Shown here in pieces: positions 35,428 through 46,715 of a stretch of DNA of 64,000 nt. The notes beneath the pieces are model-generated. The model was given only the letters and a program-made list of their open reading frames with translations. It searched no databases and was not told where the DNA came from. Made by a program: the position numbers and the translations under genes. Numbering within the stretch: position 1 is the stretch's first letter; each line of letters begins with the position of its first letter. Source of the DNA: Brachypterus glaber (taxonomy: Eukaryota > Arthropoda > Insecta > Coleoptera > Kateretidae); assembly GCA_958510825.1 (NCBI GenBank), contig OY294047.1, positions 1,364,001 through 1,428,000 on the forward strand, written 5' to 3'.

Positions 35428-36611
35428 ATGTAAAAACATATACAGGGTATAATTAAATTTTTAAGTATTGGGGTAGTAGGGGTGGTTTTTGGGGATAGCT
35501 TTTTATTAATGTATTAATAAGATTTGGAAATTATATCAACATTTTTTTGTCCTACTCGATTATCTTAATCCGTCTAAAATATATAGCCTAAATAAAAAAG
35601 TCTTGGCCACCCTGTATCATAAAAAATGTGTGGCATGAACCACTGAAGCGCGCGTGTCGAATGGTTAAGTAAGATTTATAACGGAAGATAAAAGATTTTT
35701 TGTTTTATTTTTTTATTGGAAAATGTAATATAGATAGATAATACTTTAGCGTGTTTATTCAATTCACGTAAAATCATTTTTATTGTTTTGTTTCGATTTA
35801 TATTTAAAGATTTATCTGTACCCAGCAGAAAATTTCATGCTGCAGTAAATTTTATGTTTAGGGTTGCCATTTAAACCTATTTCAAGAGGCAGGCCCTTCC
35901 TTAGAATCCACTTGACGTTTTGACGTTTTTTTATATATTTTTCGGTTATTAACCGACAAACGTGCAGTATATATTTTTATAGACTGTCAATTCTTAACTT
36001 GTTTTTCCCTTTGTTATAAAAGTAACTAAACTATAATATTTCCAATATATATTTTTACTACGACTGCTTTAGAATGTAAGCAAATTACCCACACTTTTCA
36101 AACACAGAATGAATCCATTCTAGGTCTGAATATTCCGTACCAAGTGTTAGAATGAGTACATGTAGTGCCATCTCTTGTTTATGAAAGTAAAGAAAACTGT
36201 AGCAAAATTGGCAAAAATATATACATTTTACCATGAAACATTGAATAATTTAATGCAATTTAAAGTTTTGCGTTAAAATTACATAAAGTTTATTAGTTTT
36301 TCTTAATATTTGATCAGTTTTTTATCAATTTAGTTCAAAAAATTAAAACTGCTTCATCTATTGTTAAATATTTAAACCTGATTTCTGTCACACCAATCTG
36401 ATATAACCTTCAATTATTGCATTATAATTTGTAAATATGTGCTAAAATTAAATAAAAATCTTTTTTAAGTACTGATTTGATAAAATTATTAAATAACATT
36501 AATTGCTTTATTTAAAAATATTTGTTTTGTTGCATTTACAATGTCGAGTCACAAAAAACATTGTTATTAACCTTGTCCGCAGTTTAAAGCCATACAGTGT
36601 TTCATATTTGC
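35428..36611. other. No gene recognised
   Basis: AT-rich sequence. No long open frame and no inverted repeat that I could define. Confidence 0.4.
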
Positions 36612-36760
36612 AGTCGAAGAAAAAGTATAGTCTACAACACGTATGGAATAGTCATTCCGCGCTCGCAGGACCGTCATACTCGCCTGCCGGCTCGAATGAG
36701 AAACTTTCCGCTCGCGCGGAATATTGTCTATTCCACACTAGTTCTAGAATATACTATTTT
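36612..36760. repeat. CpG-core quasi-palindrome
   Basis: TATGGAATAGTCATTCCGCG and an inverted CGCGGAATATTGTCTATTCCA-like arm enclose a CpG-rich core with GCTCGCAGG, CCTGCCGGCTCG and CCGCTCGCG. The left flank GTCGAAGAAAAAGTATAG is the inverse of the T-rich flank at 48990 and 4492. Overlapping open frames here owe their length to the CpG-rich core. Confidence 0.7.
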
Positions 36761-36764
36761 AAAC

Positions 36765-36850
36765 CTTCCCGCTTGTAAACATTCTTTAAGTTACTATGGT
36801 AACGCATAATGCGCTTGCGTCGTAAGCCAATTGGCAAGGTCCGATTCACA
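36765..36850 (+). repeat. Dispersed repeat, pair with 955-1040
   Basis: Shares CGCTTGTAAAC, TTAAGTTACTAT, GCAACGC/GTAACGC and AATTGGCAAGGTCC with 955-1040. Confidence 0.7.
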
Positions 36851-36870
36851 CAACCGTAAAAACGTTGACA

Positions 36871-37734
36871 CCCAGTCCGCACATATATGGATGCAACATG
36901 GTAAAGAAAGATTTTTTAGGCAACATGTGCCATATTACATGAGACATAACATACATATGTATGCTACATAAAATGCCCTATAACAGAAAGATTTTTTACG
37001 TTACATGTGCCATATTACATAAGATGTAACATACATATGTATGATACAGAACATGCAATATTGCATGTTATGTATCATATATATGGTACGAGAACATACA
37101 CGATACATAAAATGTTATGAATTCAATACTAAATATGGCGTCTATATTATTTTAATTTTTATAGGTTAGAATCACTAATATTCTTAAAATTGTTGTTAAT
37201 AATAAAAGTTTTACCCTTAAGTAGTAGAAACGCATGTATTTTTAGACAACTAAACCAATTTTAGATAATTTTAGACAAAAAATTAAAATATATATATTTT
37301 TTTTAAATGATTATTTGCTATTTTTTCTCTAAAAATTGGCTTTTTATGTGGCCCATGATTTTTAAGCCTGGTAGAAAGTTTGCTTTCACAGTAAAAATGC
37401 ACATCGTATAAGAATTTTGCCTGATGGATGCTACATATAAAGATATTTATATACTTTAATTATTAGGTTTATCAAAAAGACGTAAAAATGTTCACCATGT
37501 CTAAATCTATGATGCACTCCATAACAAGTAAAATTCGGAAACGCCTACTTTTATTGTTATGTACCTAGTATGTATCTGATATGTAGCATGTTATGTAGCT
37601 GATACATAACTTGAGGCGGAATTGTTAAAGTCCAAGGACTATACATGGACTATAAAAATTACATGTCTGCAACATCACATAGAACAGTGGTTATGTACCT
37701 GCTATGTTCCTGCCATGTATTTGTGTTGACTGGG
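36871..37734. mobile_element. 864-bp element with CCCAGTC termini
   Basis: Left end CCCAGTCCGCACATATATGG; the reverse complement of the right end reads CCCAGTCAACACAAATACAT. The interior has two direct copies of a roughly 90-base unit with ACATGTGCCATATTACAT and ATACATATGTATG. It also has repeated palindromic words built on ACATGT/TATGTA. Boundaries are tentative because no target duplication is clear. Confidence 0.55.
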
Positions 37735-37883
37735 CATGTGCCATCACAATACACCTACTAATGAGTTATAAAGCGATTTTGTGAAAATGTTTTGTTTCTA
37801 CAGAGATAATTTTCATACACAAGTGTTTTTAGTGAAAGTGTTACCAATTCTCTTTTTTTTTTCACATCAAAACAGAGGGCTGA

Positions 37884-38180
37884 TTTTGCCAACGCACCAT
37901 CCAACTGCTCTGTGCTCTGAAGTGCACACCAGGATATTCATCCAATAAAGACGGCAGATTAAAAAATATAAGCCAGAAATTTGGACTTCGGGGATGGGAA
38001 TTCCCAGACCACTTCGTTGTGACCCGAATTCCTAGATTACAGGAAGAAAAAATAGGGTACAAATACATATTTGTATCGAGCTGGTCGAATTCCAAAGGAA
38101 AAGGCCAGGATTCTTTAAAGAAGAAGAAGATGAAGTATAAAACAGGACTACAAAGGTACATAACGCAATTAATTCTGTAA
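37884..38180 (+). other. Unassigned 98-codon open patch, possible exon or relic
   Basis: A plus-strand frame is open for 98 codons from just after a TGA at 37881, ending TAA at 38178. It has a balanced amino-acid composition (for example LCALKCTPGYSSNKDGRL, then a lysine-rich stretch near the end) and lower AT content than its surroundings. There is no suitable ATG at its start. An AATAAA lies about 35 bases downstream at about 38212. The minus strand is also open for 99 codons (37862-38161). I recognise no domain. It could be a terminal exon, a fragment of a mobile-element gene, or chance. Confidence 0.25.
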
Positions 38181-38270
38181 AATAAGGATTATCAAGTGTA
38201 TTAGGGTAAATAAATGATTTTCTAATTAACTATTTTCATGCTTTTATTATAAAAACCTACGTGTTAACAC

Positions 38271-38683
38271 AATGGAGCTCTCTACAACTAGAATTATGAA
38301 ACACAAGACGTCTACCCTATCTCTATCTCATTTGTGCTACACTTTCCAGCCAACCAAATAAATAATGTATTTGTTTTTCATACAACAAATACAGTATTTA
38401 TTTGGTTGGCCGGAAAGTGTAGACTGAGCGGCACGAACGAACATAGCTAACGTGAATCTGTAGAATAAGATAATTCTACTAAAATTCAGATGGCGCCAGT
38501 AATTTCTTTAATAAAAATATTATAGTTAAACTTTTCGCCCGGCCAAGTAAATATTGTATTTATTCAACAAAGAACAAATACAGAATTTGTTTGGTTGGGT
38601 GGAAGTGGGAGTGTATGTATGTCTTCTATCCTTTTTGGGTAGAACTTTTGTCCCTGTCTAATCTAACGGGAGAAACCGCCATT
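38271..38683 (+). mobile_element. Double-hairpin repeat, copy 4
   Basis: Independent 413-bp copy from AATGGAGCTC to CCGCCATT. CAC lies directly outside each end, a possible 3-bp target duplication, but the other copies do not show one. Confidence 0.85.
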
Positions 38684-38792
38684 CACATAAAAAATTGTAA
38701 AAATTATGTGAAATGAGAAGTATTTATTGGTTTGGTTTATACAAAATCATTGATATAAGGCACAAAATATAAAAGTCCAAACGGTTTAGTGT

Positions 38793-38941
38793 AAGGCCAT
38801 ATCCACAGGCTCGCATAACAACATGGTACATAGCAATGCGATGCCGTGATTGGCTTGATGTGCCGCTATGTATCTTGTAAGCCAATCATGGTATCGCATT
38901 CTTATGTTTTATGTTCTTATGCAAGCTTCTGGATAGGCCTT
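38793..38941. repeat. Hairpin element, relative of 2760-2865
   Basis: The outer arm AAGGCCATATCCACAGGCTC has its inverse at GGATAGGCCTT (38931-38941). Two internal stretches around AATGCGATGCC and GGTATCGCATTC repeat the theme. Complete independent copy. Confidence 0.7.
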
Positions 38942-39399
38942 GAATCGGACTGTATGTCGTACTTAGCGCCAAGTTTAAAACAAATCTAGCTCTAATAACA
39001 AATGGAAACGCACCAGTTTTTCATTGTTTTTTAGCTTGTTATTCTGTTACATCGTTAATGTAACATCAAATAACTCCAGAGTATATGAGTTGGCGACAGG
39101 ATAACATTTCAGATAAGTTTAGTTCAGTTCAACGAAATTCAATTTAAAATTATTTATAGACATCAGTGAAAAGTAAATTAAATGTAATATTATACGGCAC
39201 ATGTCTACTTTATCAACAGCATTTATATTACATTTTATCTTATTCTAACCGTAAAGCCCATTCTTAACATTAGAATTTTATTAGCGCTTTTTGTTGTAGG
39301 CATTGTCAGTATTAGAAATTCCTATAAATTATTATTTTTTATTTTTAAATTTAAAATGGTTTTTAAGCTCTGTTTACGCCTGACAAAAATAGTATATTA
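38942..39399. other. No gene recognised
   Basis: Non-coding AT-rich sequence with no repeat identified. Confidence 0.4.
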
Positions 39400-39535
39400 T
39401 TTACCAAGTGAGAGAAGTTTAACATTTTTGACCTGCGTCAAATTGCGGGATGAGCGCGCTAGCGCGAAGCCCGCAAGACGCGGTCTAAAATGTTAAATCT
39501 TCACTCACGTGGAAAATATAGTATTTTTTTCACTA
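39400..39535. repeat. CpG-core quasi-palindrome
   Basis: The arm AGTTTAACATTTTTGACC with GCGTC and TTGCGGG is inverted as CCCGCAAGACGCGGTCTAAA and TGTTAAATCTTCACTCACGT. The core is ATGAGCGCGCTAGCGCGAAG. Flanks are ATAGTATATTATTTACC and GAAAATATAGTATTTTTTTC. Confidence 0.8.
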
Positions 39536-40404
39536 CCAGTACAATTAATTAGCTATTTATTTATTTATTTTACTAAAATTTAATGAAAAAGCTTATAAAT
39601 TTAAAATATCACGCTGGCCGTTCGCGGCCATTAAAAAAACAAATGAATAACTTGACATTTCTGGCAGAAATTTTCTGGTGATCTGCTAAAATTATCAAGT
39701 TAGAAAGAGTTTCCGTGTTAAGTGTAATAAAATATATAAAAATGGAAAGTGAAATGCAAAGTGATGATTCTGGTACTCCCCCAGAAATAAAGGGACAGGC
39801 GAAAATTATGAGGGAGAATCTATTGCCTCAAAAATCAATATATGGGGGTTGTACCTAGTAATCTATAATCCTTACGGTAATATATGGGTTGTATAACCTA
39901 TGGTTGAATATGATGTACCAATGATTTTCACTTTTCGAAGTGTTTTATGTAAAACATGTTTTATAGGTACTAATTTAGTTAATATTTTTTAATTTATCAT
40001 GCAATAAATAAATTTGGTGCCTAAAGACACTTGTAAATAGCAATGTGATTTAATAATTAAGTGAAACGTCAGATACCAAAACAGCTGAATAAAAATTCAT
40101 TATTAATCATGGTGCAATTTCATTATTTTTAAAACCTCTGACGTCATAGGTAGCAGTAATAAAGATGTGGTTTTAGGCTGGTGGTAAAAAATACTTTATC
40201 CAATACATACAGATAATAAGACAATTACCAGCTTTATTTTAAATAGATGAACTCAATAATAACCCCCGCGTGGCTTTTACTTTATTGAGTGGATAATTAT
40301 TTATTTTACCCACTCAACTGTCACTTGTCAAATTATTTTCTTGTAAATGTCATTAAAATTTTTAATAAAAATATGAATTCCTAAGCTATTTATTGGATAA
40401 AACC
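39536..40404. other. Non-coding; minor hairpin words only
   Basis: No gene. A short GGCCGTTCGCGGCC palindrome is at 39616-39629. A 66-base region at 40250-40325 has CTCAATAATA...TTTATTGAGTGG pairing of uncertain meaning. Confidence 0.35.
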
Positions 40405-40530
40405 TTGTATGGCACTCATGGGTAAACCGATATTGCCCTCTCGAAAATTAACCTGCTTGGCTGACGCCTTGCAGGTTAATTTTCTCATGGGCAATATCTT
40501 ACTTTACCCACTAGTACCATAAATAACTAT
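40405..40530. repeat. Quasi-palindrome with AAAATTAACCTGC arms
   Basis: GGGTAAACCGATATTGCCC with GAAAATTAACCTGC, then inverted GCAGGTTAATTTTC, GGGCAATATCTTACTTTACCC. Outer AAATAACTATTTAATA mirrors ATTTATTGGAT. The core GGCTGACGCC is short. Confidence 0.75.
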
Positions 40531-40974
40531 TTAATAAAATAATAAAGTAAATAAATAAAACATATCCACTAACTTACATTACATTCCATTCTTAATAATG
40601 CCCTAAAAGGACCATTTATGATTTTGAATAAAAGACTTTTTTTCCAGTCTACTAAATAGTTATATCAGCTGCTTCCAGTAAAAAAAAAAACGAAAATAAA
40701 ATTCGGGATTGTACAATTTTTTCCCAAAATCCGTTTGAAATATCATCGAGGTAATCATACAAGCCAATGATTCCTATTTATTGTTTCCAGTAAATCTTTT
40801 AAAACCATTATTTATTGATTTATTTCGCAGTTTTAGATCGAACTTGTAATGAAAAACAGACCAGTAACCTAAATGTTACTGGTCTGCATATATATCATTA
40901 ATTTCCTCTAGATGGCGCCATCGATTAAAATATCGTTAAGCTTTTATTTTTTTTTATGAAAACACAAATATAAT

Positions 40975-41105
40975 CTGAAGAGGACCAGCAGCCCGAAACT
41001 GCCAGTCTACCAATATCACTCTGTACGATGATTAGAAAATATATTGATGGAATAATAAATTAATATTTTTATAATTTAGTTTAAAATTTAAAATTTCTGT
41101 CCTTA
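40975..41105 (-). repeat. Dispersed repeat, inverted copy of 352-451/668-868
   Basis: Reads CAGCAGCCCGAAACTG, then AATATCACTCTGTACGATGA, then one arm ending TTTCTGTCCTTA. One arm only, so it is not a foldback here. Confidence 0.8.
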
Positions 41106-41476
41106 ATTAATATGCACACTACTACGATTATCCCCTCCATGTAATAAGCCTGAAGGTCTAGTTCATTTTATCTAACAAATTAAAGCTCAAGTAGGTAATT
41201 TGGTACAAAACTATTTCTATGTACATTCCAGCCATTTTCTTATAAAACCTACTTAAGGTACTTAACATAAAATTTCTACTTCTATGACTGTGCACTGTGC
41301 TGTAAGTGTGCACTATACTGATGATGGTTTTTAAAAGTATACAATATAATTAAACAGAAATATGTTGGAAAAATTTGAACTACTTTCCCTAACTGTTAAA
41401 ACATTTAATTTTTAACGATTGTTTAAAACACATTGTTTTTAATATAAAAATAAAAATTTTATCGAGTTGGACAAAA

Positions 41477-41585
41477 TAGTATATTAAAGTACTAGTTTCA
41501 TAACACCCGTTTTTAGTTTTAGTTTAGTTTTCTAGTGTGCTAAAGTCCAAACGTGTTATGAAACAAGTCCTTTATACTATTTTTT
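41477..41585. repeat. Quasi-palindrome, relative of 9301-9370
   Basis: GTTTCATAACACCCGTTTTT and the inverse ACGTGTTATGAAAC (41552-41564) form the stem. The left flank AATAGTATATTAAAGTACTA is shared with 9281-9300 and the right flank is TTTATACTATTTTTTCTATT. The core has lost most CpGs. Confidence 0.75.
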
Positions 41586-41609
41586 CTATTTAGCTCTAAA
41601 ATTAAAAAA

Positions 41610-41815
41610 AATAGATTTAAATTGATGACCGGTTAGGGATTTTTGTTTTGGGTTGGCATTACAATTTTCGATATGTTTGAAATTCATAGAACATTTTGTC
41701 TTTTGTCCTGTATTGCCAAAGCAAAAGAAAAAATAGTACAAACCTCTTATAGGCCTATATGAGTGTGATTATGAGCTTATAAGAGTCGCAAAATATAAAA
41801 AGAATCACACCGGCA
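41610..41815 (+). repeat. Diverged copy of the 26600-26960 repeat
   Basis: Follows a palindrome just as in unit 3. It shares TTAGGGATTTTTGTTT, TTGGCATTACA, CTTATAGGCCTATA and GAGCTTATAAGAGTCGCAAA. The palindrome plus repeat is therefore probably one composite element. Confidence 0.7.
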
Positions 41816-42526
41816 CACAAAAGACATAAGTTTTATTACTATAAACCAGATTATATTTTTGGGCGCTGAAAACGTATTTGACAATGAAAATCTCGCTGAC
41901 CCCCAAAGTACCTCGCTCCCTTCTTATATAAAAGTGGTTTCAGTTAGATTTTTAATTTAAAGTAGTTTATTGACAACAAAAGTTATACAAAAGGCCATTG
42001 ACCGAGGTCCTTCAGCCAGTATTCAATATAAATAGTAATAGTAACAGTATGACTGTAAATAACATAAATAACTTATTGTTTTGCAGCAAAAAAAGAAAAA
42101 AAAATTGTACATATATGTAAAACATTTATTCGTTCAGATCTTGTAGTAGTTCCCAGTTTCAGTTAGATTTAGTTGAATTTTGGATATATTATAGTTCTTG
42201 ACTTTGTGATCAAAAGTATCTTGTTTCAACTCCCGAAATTCAATAGTTTACGTGCTAAAGAACTTCGAAGATCGCTAGCTAGCTCGTCCAGTAGGGGTGA
42301 CCGGGGCTAGTTGTCGCAGGGGTAAGTTGTCGAAGTGCTAATATCTCAATAGTTTTCTGCACCAAACCGAGATTAACTTCTGCGTTACAAAAGTGCCATT
42401 TATCATTTGTAACCTTGAAAGCAATAAGTTAACGATAATTCAAAAAATGTCAATTAAAGCGTCCACTTATTTTTTGTGGTAAATATTTTTTCTTATTGTG
42501 AGTGATTTAAAATATTATTATATGTA
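41816..42526. other. No gene recognised
   Basis: Non-coding. A GGGGCTAGTTGTCGCAGGGG phrase at about 42303 looks repeat-like, but I found no partner in the window. Confidence 0.35.
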
Positions 42527-42653
42527 CACAGACAAAAAGGATTCTTTGAACCAAAGTTAATGTCCTTGAATGAAGATCACGGGTTTCTGAATGAAGATCC
42601 GCGCTCTTCATTCAAAGACATTAACATGGTTCAAAGAATTCTTTTTTTCTGTG
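42527..42653. mobile_element. 127-bp TA-flanked hairpin MITE
   Basis: CACAGACAAAAAGGATTCTT and its near-exact inverse AAGAATTCTTTTTTTCTGTG are flanked by TA at 42525-42526 and 42654-42655. The inner arms are TTAATGTC...GACATTAA. The middle phrases TCCGCGCTCTTCATT and CATTCAAAGAC are shared (the first inverted) with 20387-20416. Confidence 0.85.
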
Positions 42654-42719
42654 TATATTAATAGTTTAAGGTGTATATTATTTGTTGATATTGTAATTTA
42701 GAAGTGTTTATATCGATCT

Positions 42720-43200
42720 AAATCAATTTTGAGCAAAAAAAAATGTCGGTAGGTAGGTCGGTCCTTCTGTCTGGGAAATCTTGTAGGCACCATAACTTAA
42801 GAACGCTTTAAGCTAGAGTCTTGAAATTTGGCATACAGATATGTTACCAAAAGTGCTCGCTCTAGATTATTTTTGGTAAACATTGGGGTGGGTGTTTTTG
42901 GGGTTGCTGACATTGAATCTGACAATAAAAAATTTCTAACTTCACCCCCACGGGGATGAATGGGTCAAAATTTTTAATTGTGGTCAGTATTTTCGTAAAA
43001 ATTGGTTGGGTTGGGTTTGGAGGTCGACCAAACTGCATAGTTTTCGTAAAAATTGGTTTACAGGGGATTTTGAGATAGCTAATACTAAATTTGATAATAG
43101 AAACAATCTAATCCCACCGTCTGAGGGCGGGGGTAATTTTCTTGAAAATTAGTATATTGGAGTTTTTGAGGTTGCTGAATTTGAAAATGTGAAAATGGGA
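42720..43200. repeat. Probable dispersed repeat relic
   Basis: TCGGTAGGTAGGTCGGTCC is followed by ACCATAACTTAAGAACG, TTGAAATTTGGCATACAGAT and repeated TTTTCGTAAAAATTGGTT phrases. This is the style of ancient arthropod repeats. No second copy in the window. Confidence 0.35.
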
Positions 43201-43758
43201 AAGCTTTTTTACTCTTCAGTGTATTTATTTTGTGGGCCTGTGTCATTAATACAGGTATTCTACAACTTTTTATTTTATTTCTTTCAATTGTAAATTAAAG
43301 CTGGTACAATTGTATTGCTTGTATTTTTTTAAATTTTATTTATCTTCCTTAATAATCATTATTTTTTGTTCCTTATTCCTTTGTAAGTATTGTTTTTATT
43401 ATTATTTTATTGTTTTATGTAATAATTATAATGGCAATTCAGCTTTTAATTTAATTCCTTCAAATAAAGTCTTTGTTTATTTATTTTTATTAATCATTAT
43501 AAATTGTAAAACGCTAAAATAAATATAAAATATTTATTCATTCAATTAAATTTAATTGTTACCAATTTTATATATTTTTTAATAATTTAAAAAAATAATA
43601 GATTTTAATCTATAATATCTATAATAAAAAATTATTATTATTATTATTAGTCTTTTTTTGATTTTTTTTAATTGTTCATTTTTCGCAAAAAGAAAATTTA
43701 ATAAAAAAATGAAAAACTAAAAAAAAAAATTTTTGAGTTGTTTTTTTTTTTAAGTATT
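43201..43758. other. Very AT-rich stretch, no gene
   Basis: Low-complexity T-, A- and ATT-rich DNA, including a short ATT run at about 43636-43650. A 70-codon open frame here is low complexity and unsupported. Confidence 0.5.
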
Positions 43759-43766
43759 TGGGAAAT

Positions 43767-44536
43767 TAACGAACTAATACCTCTTCTCTCTAGAATACGC
43801 ATACCGTTAAAATAAAGAATCGCCAACATCTCGGTTTGTTTGTAAACGAATAGTAGGTATATTCAGGCCTGAACAATAACAATTACCAGTAACTGGTATT
43901 GTTGTCTCTGTTAGAACAAAGATGTGCGAGTAAGACAGTCAAATGTATATGTTGGCTACGTTTTTGTCAGTTTTTACAAATGAAATGCCTATTCTAGAGA
44001 GAAGAGTTATTAGTTCGTTGTCATTAACGAACTAATAACTCTTCTCTCTAGAATACGCATACCGTTAAAATAAAGAATCGCCAACATCTCGGTTTGTTTG
44101 TAAACAAATAGTAGGTATATTCAGACCTGAACAATAACAATTACCAGTAACTGGTATTGTTGTCTCTGTTAGAACAAAGATGTGCGAATAAGACAGTCAA
44201 ATGTATATGTTGGCTACGTTTTTGTCAGTTTTTACAAATGAAATGCCTATTCTAGAGAGAAGAGTTATTAGTTCGTTGTCATTAACGAACTAATAACTCT
44301 TCTCTCTAGAATACGCATACCGTTAAAATAAAGAATCGCCAACATCTCGGTTTGTTTGTAAACAAATAGTAGGTATATTCAGACCTGAACAATAACAATT
44401 ACCAGTAACTGGTATTGTTGTCTCTGTTAGAACAAAGATGTGCGAGTAAGACAGTCAAATGTATATGTTGGCTACGTTTTTGTCAGTTTTAACGAATGAA
44501 ATGCCTATTCTAGAGAGAAGAGTTATTAGTTCGTTG
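43767..44536 (+). mobile_element. Head-to-tail trimer of the 254-bp MITE
   Basis: Three full-length units at 43767-44020, 44025-44278 and 44283-44536 are separated each time by TCAT. Each starts TAACGAACTAAT and ends AGTTCGTTG. TGGGAAAT is exact outside the whole block (43759-43766 and 44537-44544), with no such duplication between units. The second and third units share variants (GTAAACAAATAG, TTCAGACCTG) not present in the first. Confidence 0.92.
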
Positions 44537-44544
44537 TGGGAAAT

Positions 44545-44797
44545 GCAATATACCATTTACTGTGAATAATATATAATGAAATGCGTAGCATTACATATCT
44601 TCAAGGCTTATTTATTTCAACTCTACAATTGTTGTGCTTATCAGAGTTTAAGTTTTGTCTCTGGTAACCATAACCAGTTGTGATAGTGCGCTTACCAGAT
44701 GTATAGATTCCGCAACCAGAAAAAAATTTGTTCTGTATTTAAATAGCTAAACAGCTGTTGATCTGGTTGTCCAAACCAGATCATTTTTTCACAAATA
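44545..44797. other. Short non-coding spacer
   Basis: AT-rich; a possible AACCAG/CTGGTT-rich inverted patch at 44655-44785. No gene. Confidence 0.35.
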
Positions 44798-45674
44798 CAC
44801 TGTAAAAACTGCATATAAAATAATGTAAAAATACATGAATTTACATAGTACGGAATAGTAAATTTACTATTCTGGACTATGCATAATTCGTGAATTTATG
44901 TAAAATAATGTAAAATAATTTAAAATAATGTAAAAGAATGTAAACGAATGTAAAAGAATGTAAAAGAATGTAAAAAAAATTATTAACATTGATTTACATA
45001 TTTTTACATGATTTTACAATGTCGGGCTATGTTATTTTAAGACGCGCGTGCGCTTTGGACAATAACCAAGAAGGCGTCGCATCCTGAGACGGACCGTTTA
45101 ATATTGTTATTGTTAGAGAATTAGCGACGCATGATGATAGGTTAAAGTGTTATAAGTGTTAAAAAGGTAAATATTATTTATGTACGATATTTAAATGCTT
45201 TATTTGTGGCCTAAAATTTACGTTCATTATAAATTACGATCTTTATAACCAATAGATCTTTAAAGAAAGATGTAATCAGTTTATACTCGTATTAAGGGTG
45301 CAAATCGTTTGGTTTCTTAAACCAAATGAACTTTACGCTACGATATTTCAAAAAAGCTTTGACACAGAGACTTGTAATTTGGAACAAACATTTTCTAAGT
45401 AGTAAATATTTTTTTTCAAATTTTAAGCCCAAACCATTCTGGACTATGTAATTTTTAGCGTTCCGGTCTATGCAAAATATTACCATTCTGGACTATGTAA
45501 TTTTTAGGGTTCCGGTCTATGTAAAATATTACCATTCTGGACTATGTAATTTTTAGCGTTCCGGTCTATACAAAATATTACCATTCTGGACTATGTAATT
45601 TTTACCATTCCGGTCTATGGCAACATATTACCATTTACGGACTATGTAATTTAATGTAATTTATTTTTACCGTG
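44798..45674. mobile_element. 877-bp TA-flanked MITE with internal arrays
   Basis: Left end CACTGTAAAAACTGC, right end TTTATTTTTACCGTG, with TA at 44796-44797 and 45675-45676. Near the left end is a run of about eight 10-base GTAAAAGAAT-type units (about 44898-44975). Near the right end is a 49-bp array. It encodes nothing convincing. Confidence 0.8.
45433..45650. repeat. 49-bp tandem array inside MITE
   Basis: Four complete copies and one partial, starting at 45433, 45482, 45531, 45580 and about 45629. Each contains ACCATTCTGGACTATGTAA, then TTCCGGTCTATG. The words TCTGGACTATG and TCCGGTCTATG make each unit a doublet of about 25 bases. Confidence 0.9.
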
Positions 45675-45676
45675 TA

Positions 45677-46139
45677 GCTAAGACTATAGTCTTAGCTTTT
45701 TATAAGATTAACTATTTTTATTTTAAACCAGACACACGGTATTTTAAAGCTCTTCCAGTGATATCTTTTCAAAAGTTTCTATATTCTGTTCTGATTTATA
45801 TAATCTTCAATACGTACGTGTACGTTTATTTAATTTAAGGTCTATTATAGAAAATTTATCTAGTTTCTATACGCTTAAATAATTTGACGGATACGTAGAT
45901 AACGTTTATTGAGCTTGCATAGTAAAAGACGTAGTATATCAAAGGAAAATGTACAAATTGTAAAGTTCTCATTAATATATTCCTCGAATCCATAAAATTA
46001 AATCTTTATAGGGGAATAATATAAGTTAACAAAATTTCTTATCTATATACGCATACGTAGCTTTAAGATTATTTATTTAAGCATCGGCCATTTTGAATTT
46101 TCAATAATTAAAACACATTTTTTTATCAAAATTCGTTAA
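45677..46139. other. No gene recognised
   Basis: Starts with a CTAAGACTATAGTCTTAG palindrome (45678-45695). The rest is AT-rich without structure. Confidence 0.4.
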
Positions 46140-46149
46140 AACTAGATGA

Positions 46150-46200
46150 AACGTTGCAAGCACCCTGTCAAAACATCGGCACTATTGTACACTAGAGCCA
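46150..46200 (+). repeat. Unoccupied relative of the MITE target site in segment B
   Basis: GTTGCAAGCACCCTGTCAAA continues directly into ACATCGGCACTA. In unit 1 the same two halves are at 5046-5067 and 5873-5891, split by the 805-bp MITE with GTCAAAAC on both sides. Confidence 0.8.
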
Positions 46201-46419
46201 TCTAGTTTGCAAATTTCAAACTAGGAGTTTTGTTTGATTTTAAATTCTGTATCTTTAAAACATTATATTCTAGCAAAAAAGTGTATATAAAATTTTTTAT
46301 AGGGCTTAAAAAGAGCTTTTATTTAAAATATATTTCTTTAAATCGGGTTATAAATATGTGAGATATGCTAAAAAAAGTCCAAACGCCAATATCTCGAAAA
46401 CAATGCGTTTTAGGAAAAC

Positions 46420-46672
46420 GTTGTTTATAAAATTTTTTGACCAGTTTAAAATTATCTTTTATATAAGTGCTAAATTAACCAAATACAATAATAATTGCCT
46501 TACTTATAAACAAAAAACGTTAAAAATAGGAGTTTTACCCTATTTTTATCCCCTTACCCTCAATCGTTTACCCCCAAAATCTAATCAGCTCTTCGGAATA
46601 CGATAAGAAACAATATGCAAAAAACCGCAAGTCGATATCTCATGTAGAAACGGAGTTAGAGAGTTTACACCC

Positions 46673-46715
<43 letters not shown>

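Noticed and set aside
43767..44536. CRISPR-like array
   Set aside because: The 254-bp units with 4-base spacers, terminal inverted repeats and an 8-bp target duplication are a transposon trimer. Spacers are identical, not unique.
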